Assembly: GCF_001540865.1 (NCBI RefSeq)
Contig: NC_033622.1
Span: forward strand, 16,701,695-16,765,694
Length of the DNA: 64,000 bases
Direction: 5' to 3'
Origin: Ananas comosus
Taxonomy: Eukaryota > Streptophyta > Magnoliopsida > Poales > Bromeliaceae
Numbering within the stretch: position 1 is the stretch's first letter; each line of letters begins with the position of its first letter. The notes under the pieces were generated by a model. It was not told the DNA's origin. It made no database searches and saw only the letters and a list, made by a program, of their open reading frames with translations. A program made the position numbers and the translations under genes. Of this stretch, positions 52,894 through 64,000 are shown piece by piece.

Positions 52894-55634
52894 CTAATAT
52901 ACATTTGATTGCCAATCATGGAAGGATAACTTATCCACAGTAGAAGGTCTAAATAGGAGGGGATTATCCCATCCTTTCGAGCTCATTTTAGACCACCTCA
53001 TCTTCACATTCTCTATCTCCAATCCCGATATATGCTCCATCATCATACCGGCTGTGCTGTGATTAACCAATCCCTGACATCCGGGCCTATAATCGTATAA
53101 CCCTCCCGTATAATTCGTCCATCTCTTGTAAGTCAAGCTAACATTTTTGAACTTAATGTTGTTGAGAAGTCCATGCCTCGAACCGGACAAGAAAACCCCA
53201 TTCTCCGAAACTGATGAGATATTCACAAAGAGAATGTTGGAGATGGACCCGGATTTTGAAGTCGAATCTCTTGGGCAAGTTGTTATGTAAATAGGCTCTG
53301 CTCTCCCCCACCACAAGGGATCATAGTATCTGGTGCTTATTCTGATGTTAGAGAAAACAACGTCGCTCACATTTCCTGAAAATGTGTGGTGTAGCTTAGT
53401 ATTCCTAAGAGCGGATTCATTTCAACTTTAACTATCTAAGTAGAGCTAGAAAGAAATTTCACTGAACTTTAATCTCCAAGGATGCATGAATTCAAAGAAC
53501 ATAAAGACAGAGAAACTCTCTGATATATATTGTGCGCGAAGAAATTAGAAATCCTAAGATGAAACATATGAAATTGACATGTACCTAAGATGACTTTGAC
53601 ATCGATTTCAGATTTCAATGTTCAGCAAAGTAGTCCCTAAAGTTTGTCATGTCTAACAGTTAAGTCCTTCCTTCAGTCCACCTTTCGATCAGAACATTGT
53701 TAGAATCAGCTGACATGGCATTTTCTCTTCTTGTTTTTTTTTTTTTTGATGGATGTTGTCAACAAATAGTGCTGATATGGCATTCTTTAGATGGTACATC
53801 AATAGAAGCGGTCAATTGTTGCGAGATGAACTGACAATGTGGTCGAACTCTAAGGATTAAATTTGCAACTAAACCTAAGTCCTATTCAGTAGAAGCAAAA
53901 GGCAGTACCTCCGTCACGTATTTGCATTCCAAGCCCCCTATGTGAGTCCACAATAGTGATATCATCAAATAAAAATCTTCTAAAATCGAAATAACTAGCA
54001 CTGCCGAGCTTTATAGCGCTAGATTTAGTTTGAATCCAGCAGTTTGTTGCAGTTAAATTGACAACAGGTCCGGTTGACGATTTCGGGCAGATTGCGTCAT
54101 CACCGGTATCAATGTGGCAATTGGTGATGACCGTGTTGTTTGAATCTTCGATATCAATTCCATCGTTGTTTGGTGTGTTGAAATCTCCATATATTGATAC
54201 GTTGTGGATCAATGAGTTATCACACCTCACTAGATGTAGACTGAAAAACCAAAAAGATTGCATTTCGATTAGAAGCATATAACTTGGTTGAATGCATACA
54301 ATCCTGCTATGAATGTAAGCGTACAAATTATCGTAGCCTTCTTAGCTTTCTATCACAGAAGCCAATAAGCAATTATTGTGGTGATAATATCCATAAATAA
54401 TAAATTATCAAAATGACATTCCAAATATCATACATAAAAGATGTATGTACACCTTCACGGACAGGGGTACTGACCAAGTAAGTGTACACTCCATATTACA
54501 TACACTCGCAGCAAGATTAGATTTATGTGAATTTGTATTTTGCAATATTTTATCTCTGTGAGAAATTGTTGACTGAAAAGGACTTGGAAACCATTAAAAG
54601 AAGCATGAAAAGTTTGCACTTGTATTAACTTCTGCTACATTTATACTACAGAAGGAACACAGATTAATAAGTGTCATTTTCTCAACTCCGCGAAGAAACT
54701 GCGTGATAGCTGGAGGAAAAAGAATATGAAGCTTTTCTTCTGCTATGTTGAATTTGCTAAAATGATCTTTCATTTATGAATCAAGCATTTGAAGCTGCTG
54801 CTTCTCCCTTAGAAGGGCTTATTCTAAATCAGCTCTATTCAAATTTCAAAAAGCACGCAAATGGTCCACCCGCGCCTAACAAGTAGACCACTGAGCCCAG
54901 TAACTCATGGGCACCCAAGTTGAGAACCAAGCCCAGCCCAATAATCACTCTGGGCCTGGACTAGAAAAATCTAAACCCTATTTCCTAGTACACAGAATAA
55001 GAAAAAGACGAGTATATCACCAGAGGATGGATTCATTCGTTCATTCTCACCACCAGTAAGCGGGCTGGTTGAGGGTGATGTTCCAAACCCTAACATCCTT
55101 GGAGTCGATGAATCCTACGAGGCGGGGCCGACACTCGTCGCCCTCGCACTCCCCCGTGGCGTTCCAGCTCACCATCACGTTCTTCCTCTCGCTCCTCCGC
55201 ACCACGAAGGCCCCTCCCTGGCCGTTGATCTCCCCGCCTCCCGTGATCCCCGCCCCCTCCGCCCCCTCCGCGAGCACCACGTACCACCGCGCCGACTCCG
55301 GGGGGTAGTCCCCCTCCCTCGTCCCCCCGAGGAGCCGCGCCCCCCTCTCCACCTCCAACACCACCCCCGATCGGAGGAACACCGTCGCGGTTAGGTAGTC
55401 GCCCCCCGCGGGGACCACCACGCGGCCCCCGCCGGAGCGCGCGCACGCGTCGATCGCCGCTTGGATCGCCACCGTGTCGTAGCTGCGCCCGTCGCCAGCG
55501 GCGCCGTAGTCGGCGACGGAGAAGGCGCCGCCGCCGGAGGATCCGCGGCGGATGCTTAGGGTTTCGCCCGGTTGGGGTAAATAGAGGGCCAGAGAGAGGA
55601 GGAAGAAGAAAGGGAGGTGGAGAAGAGACGCCAT
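52894..55634 (-). CDS. GH28 polygalacturonase-like (pectin-lyase fold) protein, three exons
   Basis: Exons are 55634-55051, 54240-53909 and 53375-52894; GT-AG introns of 810 and 533 bp split codons consistently and give 465 residues. A signal peptide (about 1-23, LLHLPFFFLLSLALYL) suggests secretion to the cell wall. The GH28 pattern is DYGAAGDG (42-49), then NTPNNDGIDIEDSNN (216-230; Asp221/Asp224) and HIDTGDDAI (237-245; Asp242/Asp243). The usual GHG motif with the catalytic-site His is not present; at that point there is KSSAIKLGS, then SHRGLGMQIRD (294-304). This fits the divergent plant clade of At3g57790 type rather than classical endo-polygalacturonases. Activity on pectin is an inference. 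Exon 1 is very GC-rich, the others not. Confidence 0.9.
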
Positions 55635-56240
55635 TGGATTGGATTGGATTGGATTGTATTGTTCTATCGAATTTCGGATCTGTTTGGTGTTTTTGTCTTT
55701 TATAAATTTTCCGCTCGCTTGCTTGGGGAGATTCATTTTTCTTCTTTGACGATTTTTTGGTATTTTGTCAAATTGTCTCTATCGTAGAGTTCCGTTGGGA
55801 CTGGATAAGTGAGAGCATTTAGATGATCGTAGCCGTAGGTTTGGCTTTGGACGGTGGATGAGATGGTAAACGGTCGTTAGGACCACTGCATCGAACGGTT
55901 GGGATGATTCTTTCGAGAGGAGACTGATGAAACGTAGCTCCATCTGCTGTCGTTTTGAGCTCAGCAAGAATTGGGATTTGGGAAGTCAAAGACTCGCGAA
56001 GCACACAAGCTTCGTTTTTGTTTTGGAAATTTTGCCATCTTAATCATTTGCACTGCAATATTGCGGAAACGTATTTGGTTTACATGATTATTCTACTAAA
56101 AACAAAAAACTATATAAATATTTTTTTATTTCCGATTAAGTTTAGCAAAATAACCAGATCCAGTAAGTGAGTTGAAACATTTTACTGAAACTGAACTAAG
56201 ATAAATTTCTATTTATTTCGAATCTCAAAGAGTTTTTTTC
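55635..56240 (-). promoter_or_regulatory. Polygalacturonase-like upstream region
   Basis: Immediately before the ATG a GGATT/ATTGG pentamer repeat (ccattggattggattggatt, 55632-55651) gives CCAAT-like words on the gene strand. ttttataaa (55700-55708) is a TATA candidate about 65 bp upstream of the ATG. Confidence 0.4.
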
Positions 56241-56652
56241 TTTTTTTCTTGATTAAGGACATCATTATAGTCTGCAAGAGGTTGCAAAGAGGAGGTGACG
56301 CCGTGAAGACACCGGTGACGGTAACATGGTGGACGATCTGGTGTGAAAGAAATAATGTTATTTTTAAAAATTTATTTATTAACGCTATTTGTATTGCTCA
56401 ACGCGTTGAAAAATTTCCAACGGAATGGACTAATTTCTGTCGAGCTCAGCGATATCTCCATATTTTTAGTACTAGATTTGACGCTGTAATTATTTTTAAT
56501 CCTTTTATTACTCTTCTTGTACCTTATTTTTAGACCATTTTTTTTATTTTTTATTCTCTTAAGGTCTCTACTGTTTATTTTATATAGTTAAATTTATTAT
56601 CTGAATGAATGAAACAAATAGCATATTATTTTTTTCTAAAAAAAAAAAAACC
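56241..56652 (+). mobile_element. LINE 3' fragment
   Basis: The frame 56249-56533 contains TWWTIWCERNNVIFKN, typical of the C-terminal end of plant LINE (L1-type) ORF2 proteins, after the zf-RVT domain. It is followed by a 3' UTR, gaatgaatgaaacaaatagc, and a poly-A tract (56638-56650). Only the last ~95 codons remain, so this is a 5'-truncated insertion. The tail resembles the 3' end of the SINEs in this window. Confidence 0.75.
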
Positions 56653-57395
56653 AATAGACGGTGAGATTTTGAGTGGGTTTGAGCTTGGGTTACGTTATAT
56701 GCTCTATCATTGTTTAATTAATGAAGGGTGCATAAAACAAAAACAAAATAGCAATAAAAGCTTTGAGTACCCTTTTGCAGCATTCACGTGATCCATATCC
56801 TACGAGCCGAGCAGCGGGCCCACAAAAGGACCGGCCCATGTGAGCTCTGATATTGGGACCCCACCAGTAACAGCCTCTTAGCTGGATTGGATGATCAAAG
56901 CCGTGAACGGCGACAAACGCCTTTTTGGTTCCCTTTTTTGGAAGAGAGCTAGATCTTCTATCGTTTTTTTGTTTAGTTTCTAAAAATATTTAAGACAAAT
57001 GAATAGAACTGTATACATTTTTCCACACATTTTCTAACGAATAAGAAAAATCAGAATAAATTAACATTCCATCTTAGCAGCATCATCATATTCAGTAGCT
57101 ATTGAGATTTTTACAATTCTTTCGGCTTTTTGCTTGGATCTTGGGAATAACGGCGTTAAATTTCATCAGAATGTTTTAAGTATTCAACAGTTGGATAAAT
57201 CACTATTCTTTTTTTACTTTGATTGTACCTAGTGTCATATTCAAAGGCACTAAACAAAACGAACATGGGTTTGCTTTGCACTATGCTTGACTCAACTTTG
57301 ACCATCTGCTCAAGGCTACCTACAACGTTTCCGATCAAATATATAGTAGTGTAAATATAAATTGCACTAAACAAACAATAATGACCATAATTTCT
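56653..57395. other. Intergenic DNA
   Basis: No gene recognised; TGGGCC/ACCCAC-type words at 56816-56870 could belong to a promoter, but no gene follows. Confidence 0.4.
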
Positions 57396-58071
57396 TAAGG
57401 CTGCGTTTGGTTCGGGTATAAATAAGAATTGTTAGTTTCAAAAATATATACAAATTCAGATATAAGTAGGAACTAAACCAATTTTAAAGTTGGATGAAAA
57501 TTAGGTTATTTCTAGAAATAAGATAAATAGTGTTTGGATGGTTAGATTAAAACAAGAAGAATAAGAGTTATAATTTGAAATTAAAATTATATTATATAAT
57601 TAATTAACATCAAAATATTATTTAAAAATAAATAATAAATTAATTATAAATAATAATAATTATTAGTAATTAATTTAAATAATAAATTAATAATATTGAT
57701 TATCTATTTAATAATAATAATAATAATTATTATTATTATTTATTATTAATAAATAATAATTATTATTAATTATTCTTATTAATTAATTATAAATAATAAA
57801 TTATTTAATTATTTAATTATTAAAATAATAAATAATTATTTAAATATATTAATTAGATTAATTAATAATTTATTGCCATTAAAATTAAATTTAGATTTTA
57901 ATTAATTTTGTAAATAAGTTAGTTTCAGAAAACGGATGGAACGGCAGTTCCAGCCTTATACCAGCTTGTTCTAGAAATTTGAAAATTACTATTCCTGAAA
58001 ATCAAACATACCGTTTGAAAACAAAGAAAAAAATAAAGACTTATTTCTTTTTTTTCTGAACCAAACGCTAA
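57396..58071. mobile_element. PIF/Harbinger-like MITE, about 670 bp
   Basis: Body 57399-58068: the left end is ggctgcgtttggttcggg and the right end ctgaaccaaacgc, with TAA on both sides (57396-57398 and 58069-58071). The right end lacks the outermost four bases of the inverted repeat. The core (57580-57880) is almost pure A/T. Confidence 0.65.
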
Positions 58072-58249
58072 TATCCACAATTTTTCCATATAAGCCCAAA
58101 CTTTGCCGTTTGGCCATCGTACACTTAAAAAAGCTGTCGAATAAATTGCTGATAAATAAAATAGAAACAGCGCGAACAAACATATTCCCCTTTTCTTTTC
58201 ACCCTTTATATATGTCACGTGCATCCCACGTTCCTTCTTCCTATGTTAC

Positions 58250-58251
58250 AC

Positions 58252-58288
<37 letters not shown>
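58250..58288. repeat. (ATA)n trinucleotide microsatellite
   Basis: About 13 ATA/TAA units lie in the 3' flank of the DRT100-like gene. Confidence 0.95.
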
Positions 58289-58289
<1 letters not shown>

Positions 58290-58411
58290 TTTAATTAAAT
58301 TAAAATTAACACGGACACGATGGAAAGTAAGTAGCACACACACATACACCGTTCGATTCAGATCGTACGTACGGCGAAGTGGATCGACGTCTGAAGTAAA
58401 CCCCCGCCTCC

Positions 58412-59712
58412 TCAAGCGCACTTGCCGAGCGGGAAGCCGCAGAGGCAGTCGTTGTCGGCGAAGGAGGCGGCCTCGAGGTGGTCGAAGGGCGCGCCCGTGG
58501 GGATGGGCCCGCAGAGGCGGTTGTGGCTGAGGTCGAGGTGCCCCACGTACGCCGCCGACGCCAACGTGCGCGGCACGTGCCCCGTGAGCCGGTTGTTCGC
58601 CAGGTCCAGCACCATGAAGTAGGAACTCGCGTCGAACACGTCCGGGATCTCCCCCGCGATCGCGTTGCTGCTCAGGTTCAAGATTCCCAGCCCCTTGCTC
58701 TCGAGAATCGCCGCGGGGATGTTTCCGGAGATGCGGTTCCCGTCGAGGTAGAGCGAGGAGAGCACCGGCATGGAGCCCAGATCGGCGGGGATGGAGCCGG
58801 AGATCCGGTTCCCGGCGAGGTCGAGATCGGCGAGCCGGCTCAGGCGCCCGATGGAGGCGGGGATGGGGCCGGAGATCTGGTTGCGCGCGAGGAGGGCGCG
58901 GCTGAGCATCTTGAGGTCGCCCAAGTTGGTGGGGATGGGCCCGGAGATCTTGTTGCCGGAGAGGTCGAGGTGCATGAGGGAGGAGAGGGAGGGGAGGGAG
59001 CGGGGGATGGGGCCGGAGACGAGGTTGTCGGCGAGGTTGAGGACGGTGAGGCGGGAGAGGCGGCCGAGGTCGGCGGGGATGGGGCCGGAGAGTCGGTTGC
59101 CGGGGAGGTCGAGGATGCGGAGGAGGGGGAGGGACGACGGGATGCACGGCGGGATCGCCCCGCCGATCTGCTTCCAGTCTGCCACCACCAGGGTCGTCAG
59201 CCGCTCCAGCCGGCAGACCGCCTCGGAGATGCGCCCCGACATCAGCCCGGACGTGCGCCCCGCCCGCGCCAGGATCGGGTCCTCCGACTCGCCCCGCAGG
59301 GTCAGGTCCGCCACCCGCCCCGTCGTCGGGTCGCAGCTCACCCCGTACCACCGGGAGCAGCAGTCCCTCCCTGATTGCAATCAATTAATTATAATTTAAA
59401 AAACTACACTAAACATATATATGTATATATGCGCACGCACGCACCACGTTCGTTCCTTTCTCTCTACTCGTCTAGCTAGCTGTATACATAGTCCTCTCAG
59501 CCTGAAAATTTTAGAGAGAGATTAATGGTAATGGTAATGGTAATGGTACCAGTCCACGAGGAGAAGATCCCCAGGTAGGGCTCGGAGAGGGCGGAGCGGA
59601 AGGCGAGGAGAGCGTCGCGATCCGACGGCGGGCAAGAGACGGCGCCGGAGACGACGACGACGCCGACGCCAAATATCACTACGATCGACAAAAATGGCAA
59701 GTAAGAAGCCAT
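58412..59712 (-). CDS. DRT100-like secreted leucine-rich-repeat protein, two exons
   Basis: Exon 1 is 59712-59550 and exon 2 is 59370-58412, with a 179-bp GT-AG intron splitting a Gly codon; 373 residues, matching the ~370 of Arabidopsis DRT100. A signal peptide (about 1-23) leads to an LRR N-cap (CPPSDRDALLAFRSAL...WTGRDCCSRWYGVSCD). About ten plant-type LRRs follow (LxxLxLxxNxISGxIPxxL, for example RILDLPGNRLSGPIP, NKISGPIPTNLG, NRISGNIPAAI), with a C-terminal cap CLCGFPLGKCA. There is no transmembrane segment or kinase, so it is an extracellular LRR protein of the DRT100/PGIP-like/FLOR1 type. The name 'DNA-damage-repair/toleration' comes from a bacterial complementation screen and says little about function. 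The gene is strongly GC-rich. Family confidence is high, orthology moderate. Confidence 0.93.
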
Positions 59713-61160
59713 TATTGTTTGCTCCCTTCACTCGCTTCTGCCCGCTGCTTAATGCTCTGCTTCACACACTACTACTCCGCTGTGCGAGCTGTGGCGGAAT
59801 AGCTAGTAATTAATAATAAGTGTTGGAGGGTAAGGTTGGGAAATAAAGTGGAGGGGGGGAGCCGCGGGAGCAAAAGAGGGGAGGAGAGCACGTGTTCCGG
59901 TTTGAGTGCGGGGCCATCTACAATTTGAGGAATTCTATCCTATCATATTTGTACCGTATCATCAATAATAAATTAATTATTTTTTTTAAATAAAATATAA
60001 TAAAAATATTTTTTAATAATCATGTTCAGTCATATATTTTTTTAAAAAATTTTTTGATTAATTTGTTACACCACGTCATCAATATATCCGTTGTATTCTA
60101 AAATATTTTTTAAAATTTAGTGTTCAGCGGGCGTCGTTATCCGCCATAACGTCTGCGGAGATCCTGCAAAGAGGAGATTACAAAAGCGCCCAACGTTACA
60201 AATGGAGATTGGATGAATACGCGTCCGCATATCGTGGCCGTAGGATGTCGGTCAAACGGCTGAGATTGAAGTAAACAGCAGTTGCTGCTAATTTCACACA
60301 ATTCTTCTGCTCGAGTTGTGGCAATTACTATAATTAACACCAACCGAATAGTTAACACTTATATACAAGTCCGCTTAGGCCAGGTACTCTATTTAAAGTC
60401 CTAGATTAGTACTTCCATATATTTCACTGTTTTATTCTTTTATTCTTTTACCATGAAGTGGCCTGTGTAACCACGTGTCTCTGTACAAATTTGGTTCACA
60501 TGCATCCCTCACTTTTAACACATATAATTAATGGTAAGAATTAATTTATCTTAATGATCTCTCTCGTACATAGCATATAGCAAGAAGCCCTACAAGGCAG
60601 TAATAAATTGAAACCTAACTCAACCACTACAATCAGTGAAACATCGGCGGTAGCCGCAGCTATATTTTAGGACCTAAAAATGTAATAGCTAAGAAACAGG
60701 CTCTTAATTTGTAACGCTCTTGCTTAATTTAGTGGTTTAGTTGTTAAATAAGTAAATTTGTTGGTAAAAGTTCGGAATATATAGGAATAAAAGCTTCGGA
60801 GCTAACATATGCATAGCACCGATGTCTCTAATACCTTCGCATGGGAACAGGCCCTGTTACACAAACAAAAATTGAGTAATACCTTTTTGTAAAAATATAC
60901 ATAGCTTATCTAAACTATAGATTATTTTGACCTGACTATTCAATATTTTAAAATTTTAATTTTACTAATCGATCTTTCAATTTATTTGAATTCAGTTAGC
61001 GAACGATATTTTGATTTTAAAAATTGAATATGTTGTTTATTTTTACAAATTTAATTAGTATATTAAATACAATTCTCATAACAATAAGTTTACTAAAATA
61101 AGCAATTAGCTTAAATTATAAAGTCACGATGTCGTTGATCGATTCAAAACAAACAAATTG
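59713..61160. other. DRT100-like upstream region and intergenic DNA
   Basis: Upstream of the ATG lie a pyrimidine/purine-mixed leader and a moderately GC-rich stretch to about 59920; acacgtgt-like ACGTG cores occur at 59889-59894. The remainder is AT-rich with no gene recognised. Confidence 0.45.
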
Positions 61161-61344
61161 AAAGGTTGACGGATTTTTTTTTTTTTTTTGAGAGATAGGT
61201 AGCGCGCTACCAGCTTTGTTTATTTCATTTAGAAATAAATTTAGCTGGAAATGTGAATCAACTAGAATTCGAATTTGAGTCTAGGGTACCAACCACCAAG
61301 CCCTTTGCCACTTGCTCTAGGGACAGTCGGAAAGGTTGACGGAT
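61161..61344 (-). mobile_element. SINE insertion with 14-bp target-site duplication
   Basis: Body 61175-61330, flanked by direct repeats aaaggttgacggat (61161-61174 and 61331-61344). On the minus strand it starts ccgactgtccctagagcaag (box A), continues with tgg-caaagggcttggtgg, a box B (aattcgaattc, 61266-61276), gctaaatttatttctaaatg and aataaacaaagctggtagcg, and ends with a poly-A of about 15. This is the most complete SINE copy in the window and probably recent. Confidence 0.9.
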
Positions 61345-63560
61345 AATAAAATTAAAATTTTAAAAGTTTAAGTAGTTGACTCAGGAGGATCGATAGTTCA
61401 GTAAATTTTATACATTTCGATCCCTTTTTTTTTCCCCTGGTTAAACTTTTACTTATTTTTAATACCAGCGCTTCCCCCCAGTTCTTGCTCGACTGTATTA
61501 ATTACTCTGACTTAGAGACAAAAAAAAGGCCAATTCTGATGTTGGGCCGTTTCTAAATGGATCCCAAAAAAACTCCTTTCGTATTTCATGTATTACGGGA
61601 AGTAATTAATTAGGAAGAAATTAGAAGAAACTTAATTATTTTTCCCTTCTAATGTCAAGCTTAATTTACGCATAAGACGGCGACCAGAATCCACGCAAGC
61701 AATCACGTGCACTCCACTCCAGAGTTTCCACGTGGCGAGATCAGAGACATCGGATCAACGGACCAGAGCATCTCATCATCCGAGATGAACATGGGGCATG
61801 TAGGCGGGATTAGGGACGGTGGGCCGCTTGCTTATGTGATGGCGGCGACGATCGCCCGTTATCTCACACCAAAATTAAAAGTTGGCCCAGAGCCAGCGCC
61901 GACTTCGGATGACGGTGCCGTTTGTGTCCTCCGTTTTTAGATATAATGGAACAACGAGTGAACGACTCGGCTCTCGTTTATTGCGGAAGCCATCGTTAAC
62001 ACGCATTTTAAGTTTTTAAGAAGCCAATATTATTGGTGCTCATAGAAGATTGCACTATCCGATAATTGACATTGGGGCAATTTCATTCGTACCCCTGAAA
62101 AATTCAAAATTATCGTAGGTTGCCCTTACATAATTTGAAATATCAAAATTGCCCCTACAAATATTTACTTTGTTTCAAAAATACCCTCAACTCATTTTAA
62201 TCTTAGTTATACCATAATATAATAAAGGTTAAGAAAAAAATTGTCCATTTTGCCCCTAAACTGTTGAGGGCATTTAAATGTGCGTGGTCCATTTTTTTAA
62301 AATTTTCTTTATCCATTCAGATTTCAAATATTATAATCAATTAATAAAGAAATTCAATTAATAGGTTAATTAGCTAATAATAATTAACTATTAAATGAAT
62401 TTATGCTAGTTTCAACTGAAAATTAGTCAAAGGTATTAAATTTAATGGAATAATTATCTTAATTTGTGAAAAATTTTCATTATCTAAAATTTTTTCAATT
62501 TATTATTTAAAGCAATTATTGGTTTATGTAAAGTCCGTTGATTACAAGAATTTAGTTTGTCCTTTCATAATATAACTATTTTTTTTATTTGAGGTCGGAT
62601 TTTATACTAATGCTCTTAGTTGTAATGTATTCGTAGTAACGAATTTTCTCTATATTAAGTAGTCAAATAAAAAAAATTTATTACTTTACAATCGATGTAA
62701 TAAAAAAAGTAGATATAACTAAAATAAATTATCTTCTCATTCTGACAATAAAGCAAAATGAAATTTAATTTAACTATAATTTATTCCAAATAGAAATATT
62801 TATTTAATTAAAATGAATATTTTTTTAAACTAAAATCAATTGAATTTTACTAAATTTTTAGTCTAGATAGAATTTAATTAATTTTGAAATATAATAGAGG
62901 GTATTTATGAAATAGAATTATTAATTTAGATGCTTTTAGAAGGGTATAGAGGAAAATTTTCCATTGACATTTGATGATAAGTTTTTTCTTTTTTTAAATG
63001 GAAATATCTAATATAAGTTATTGATGAGATTTTATGTTGTTGTGCTCGATTAGTATGATATATTAGAAGTATTTTATTGTTGACTTAGGAAATGCTTAAT
63101 AAAGGTTGGTCGCTACCTCCTCATATATTCATTTTTAGCCATCACCTTTCATGATTGCGAAGATGTAAGGATCGATCACCGCCGTTGATTATTATTATCA
63201 ACCTTATTGACCAGCATTTACTCACTTCCCAGCAACACAGGTCAACGACATGCCCCTAGCTACCACGGCTACGCTGTTACCATAGATTACACGACTTAAT
63301 TATTAAAAACTTTAATATAGACTGTAGATGAAGATATTTTTACATATATTTGTATATATTGAGCCCCACTTGTTATTAACTCATTTATTGCTTCCTATTT
63401 TTCATGTTGCTATTCGGTGAATTCTGCGGAGAACACACCTGTTAAAGGCCTTTTAAAAATATTAAAAAAACTAACATGCAATGGAGAAAACAATCACGCT
63501 GATAAACAAAGCGGATACAATCTATTCCAGCAGAGAAATTCTGAAATTCTCAATTTTTTG

Positions 63561-63592
<32 letters not shown>

Positions 63593-64000
63593 AAGAATTG
63601 ATGATATAGAGTAAGTTATATATCAAACTTCATTCTAATTAAGCACATAGCGTATTGTGTTTTTCCTTTTTTCTTTTTGAAATAAGCCTATTAGGCAGTA
63701 TGAATTGCTTGACTCCCAAATTCAATAATGAATCTCTTTAAGCCTCCGTATGCAGCACAACACAGTCTTTTTTCACTTTTGAAATCAAACCATTGCCTTC
63801 TTTTCTATGACATCCCTATAGAGGAACATTCGAGCTTGTTTGATTTGAATCTAAGGTTTTGGTTGGCTACTATCTAAGAGCTTCTAAAGTATTTCCCACC
63901 TTTGTTTGGGCAGCCATTCACGTTTGATGATTCCTTTGATGGCTAAAAACTTGTTAAAAGTCGTAACGGCTAAACATAAACAAGGGAGTGAATCAAGATC
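61345..64000. other. Intergenic DNA, right edge
   Basis: No gene recognised. A short GC-richer patch (61680-61940) includes acgtggcg and cacgtgc words, but its open frame (61707-61940) matches no family. (TA)n at 63562-63594. The right-edge sequence (63600-64000) is AT-rich and non-coding as far as I can see. Confidence 0.45.

Noticed and set aside
58215..59384. 389-codon minus-strand frame and plus-strand frames over the DRT100-like gene
   Set aside because: Shadows of the LRR frame; Arg/Pro-rich with no LRR consensus.
61707..61940. 77-codon plus-strand frame
   Set aside because: No recognised domain or homology signal; in a short GC-richer patch.

Overview
The window is nuclear DNA of a flowering plant, most likely a monocot. 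It has spliceosomal introns and plant-specific gene families. Several genes are very GC-rich with strong GC3 bias (the SAP, UCN-like kinase, polygalacturonase exon 1 and DRT100-like genes) and sit in AT-rich intergenic DNA full of MITEs, SINEs and (TA)n/(GA)n microsatellites. That contrast is typical of commelinid monocots. Pineapple (Ananas) is my best guess from the style of the repeats, with low confidence. The 25-N gap at 27142-27166 and six single Ns show a draft assembly.

Seven protein genes can be supported. (1) 2794-3276 (+): intronless A20/AN1 zinc-finger stress-associated protein. (2) 18731-19967 (-): intronless UNICORN-like AGC VIII kinase, interrupted by a frameshift or small deletion near 19058. 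(3) 29678-33404 (+): 60S ribosomal protein L31 in two exons, whose 3.4-kb intron holds a complete hAT-type element and a 70-bp tandem triplication. (4) 34311-39108 (-): seven coding exons of a 'nucleolar gar2-like' protein with a dilute-like domain, probably with a further 5' UTR exon near 41.0 kb. (5) 51535-51882 (-): mitochondrial complex I ESSS (NDUFB11-type) subunit. (6) 52894-55634 (-): three-exon GH28 polygalacturonase-like protein. (7) 58412-59712 (-): two-exon DRT100-like secreted leucine-rich-repeat protein.

Genes 4, 5 and 6 lie in the same order and orientation. From memory this matches an Arabidopsis block (gar2-like, ESSS and pectin-lyase-like genes near At3g57780-At3g57790, with a partial duplicate at At2g42310-At2g42320). 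It therefore looks like an old conserved gene order, here stretched by transposons. Genes 3 and 4 are convergent. The RPL31 and ESSS promoters share telo-box and site II (TGGGCY) motifs, as expected for co-regulated ribosomal and respiratory genes.

The rest is mostly non-coding. Many non-autonomous elements can be delimited to the base by terminal inverted repeats plus target-site duplications. They include PIF/Harbinger-like MITEs (TTA/TAA duplications), a Mutator-like foldback (9-bp duplication), the hAT element (8-bp duplication) and tRNA-type SINEs (14- and 19-bp duplications). There is also a LINE 3' fragment and an unusual foldback family built from about 31-bp units containing 'GTGGTTT'. 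Several are nested, which gives their relative ages. No autonomous transposase, LTR retrotransposon, tRNA, rRNA or CRISPR array was recognised.
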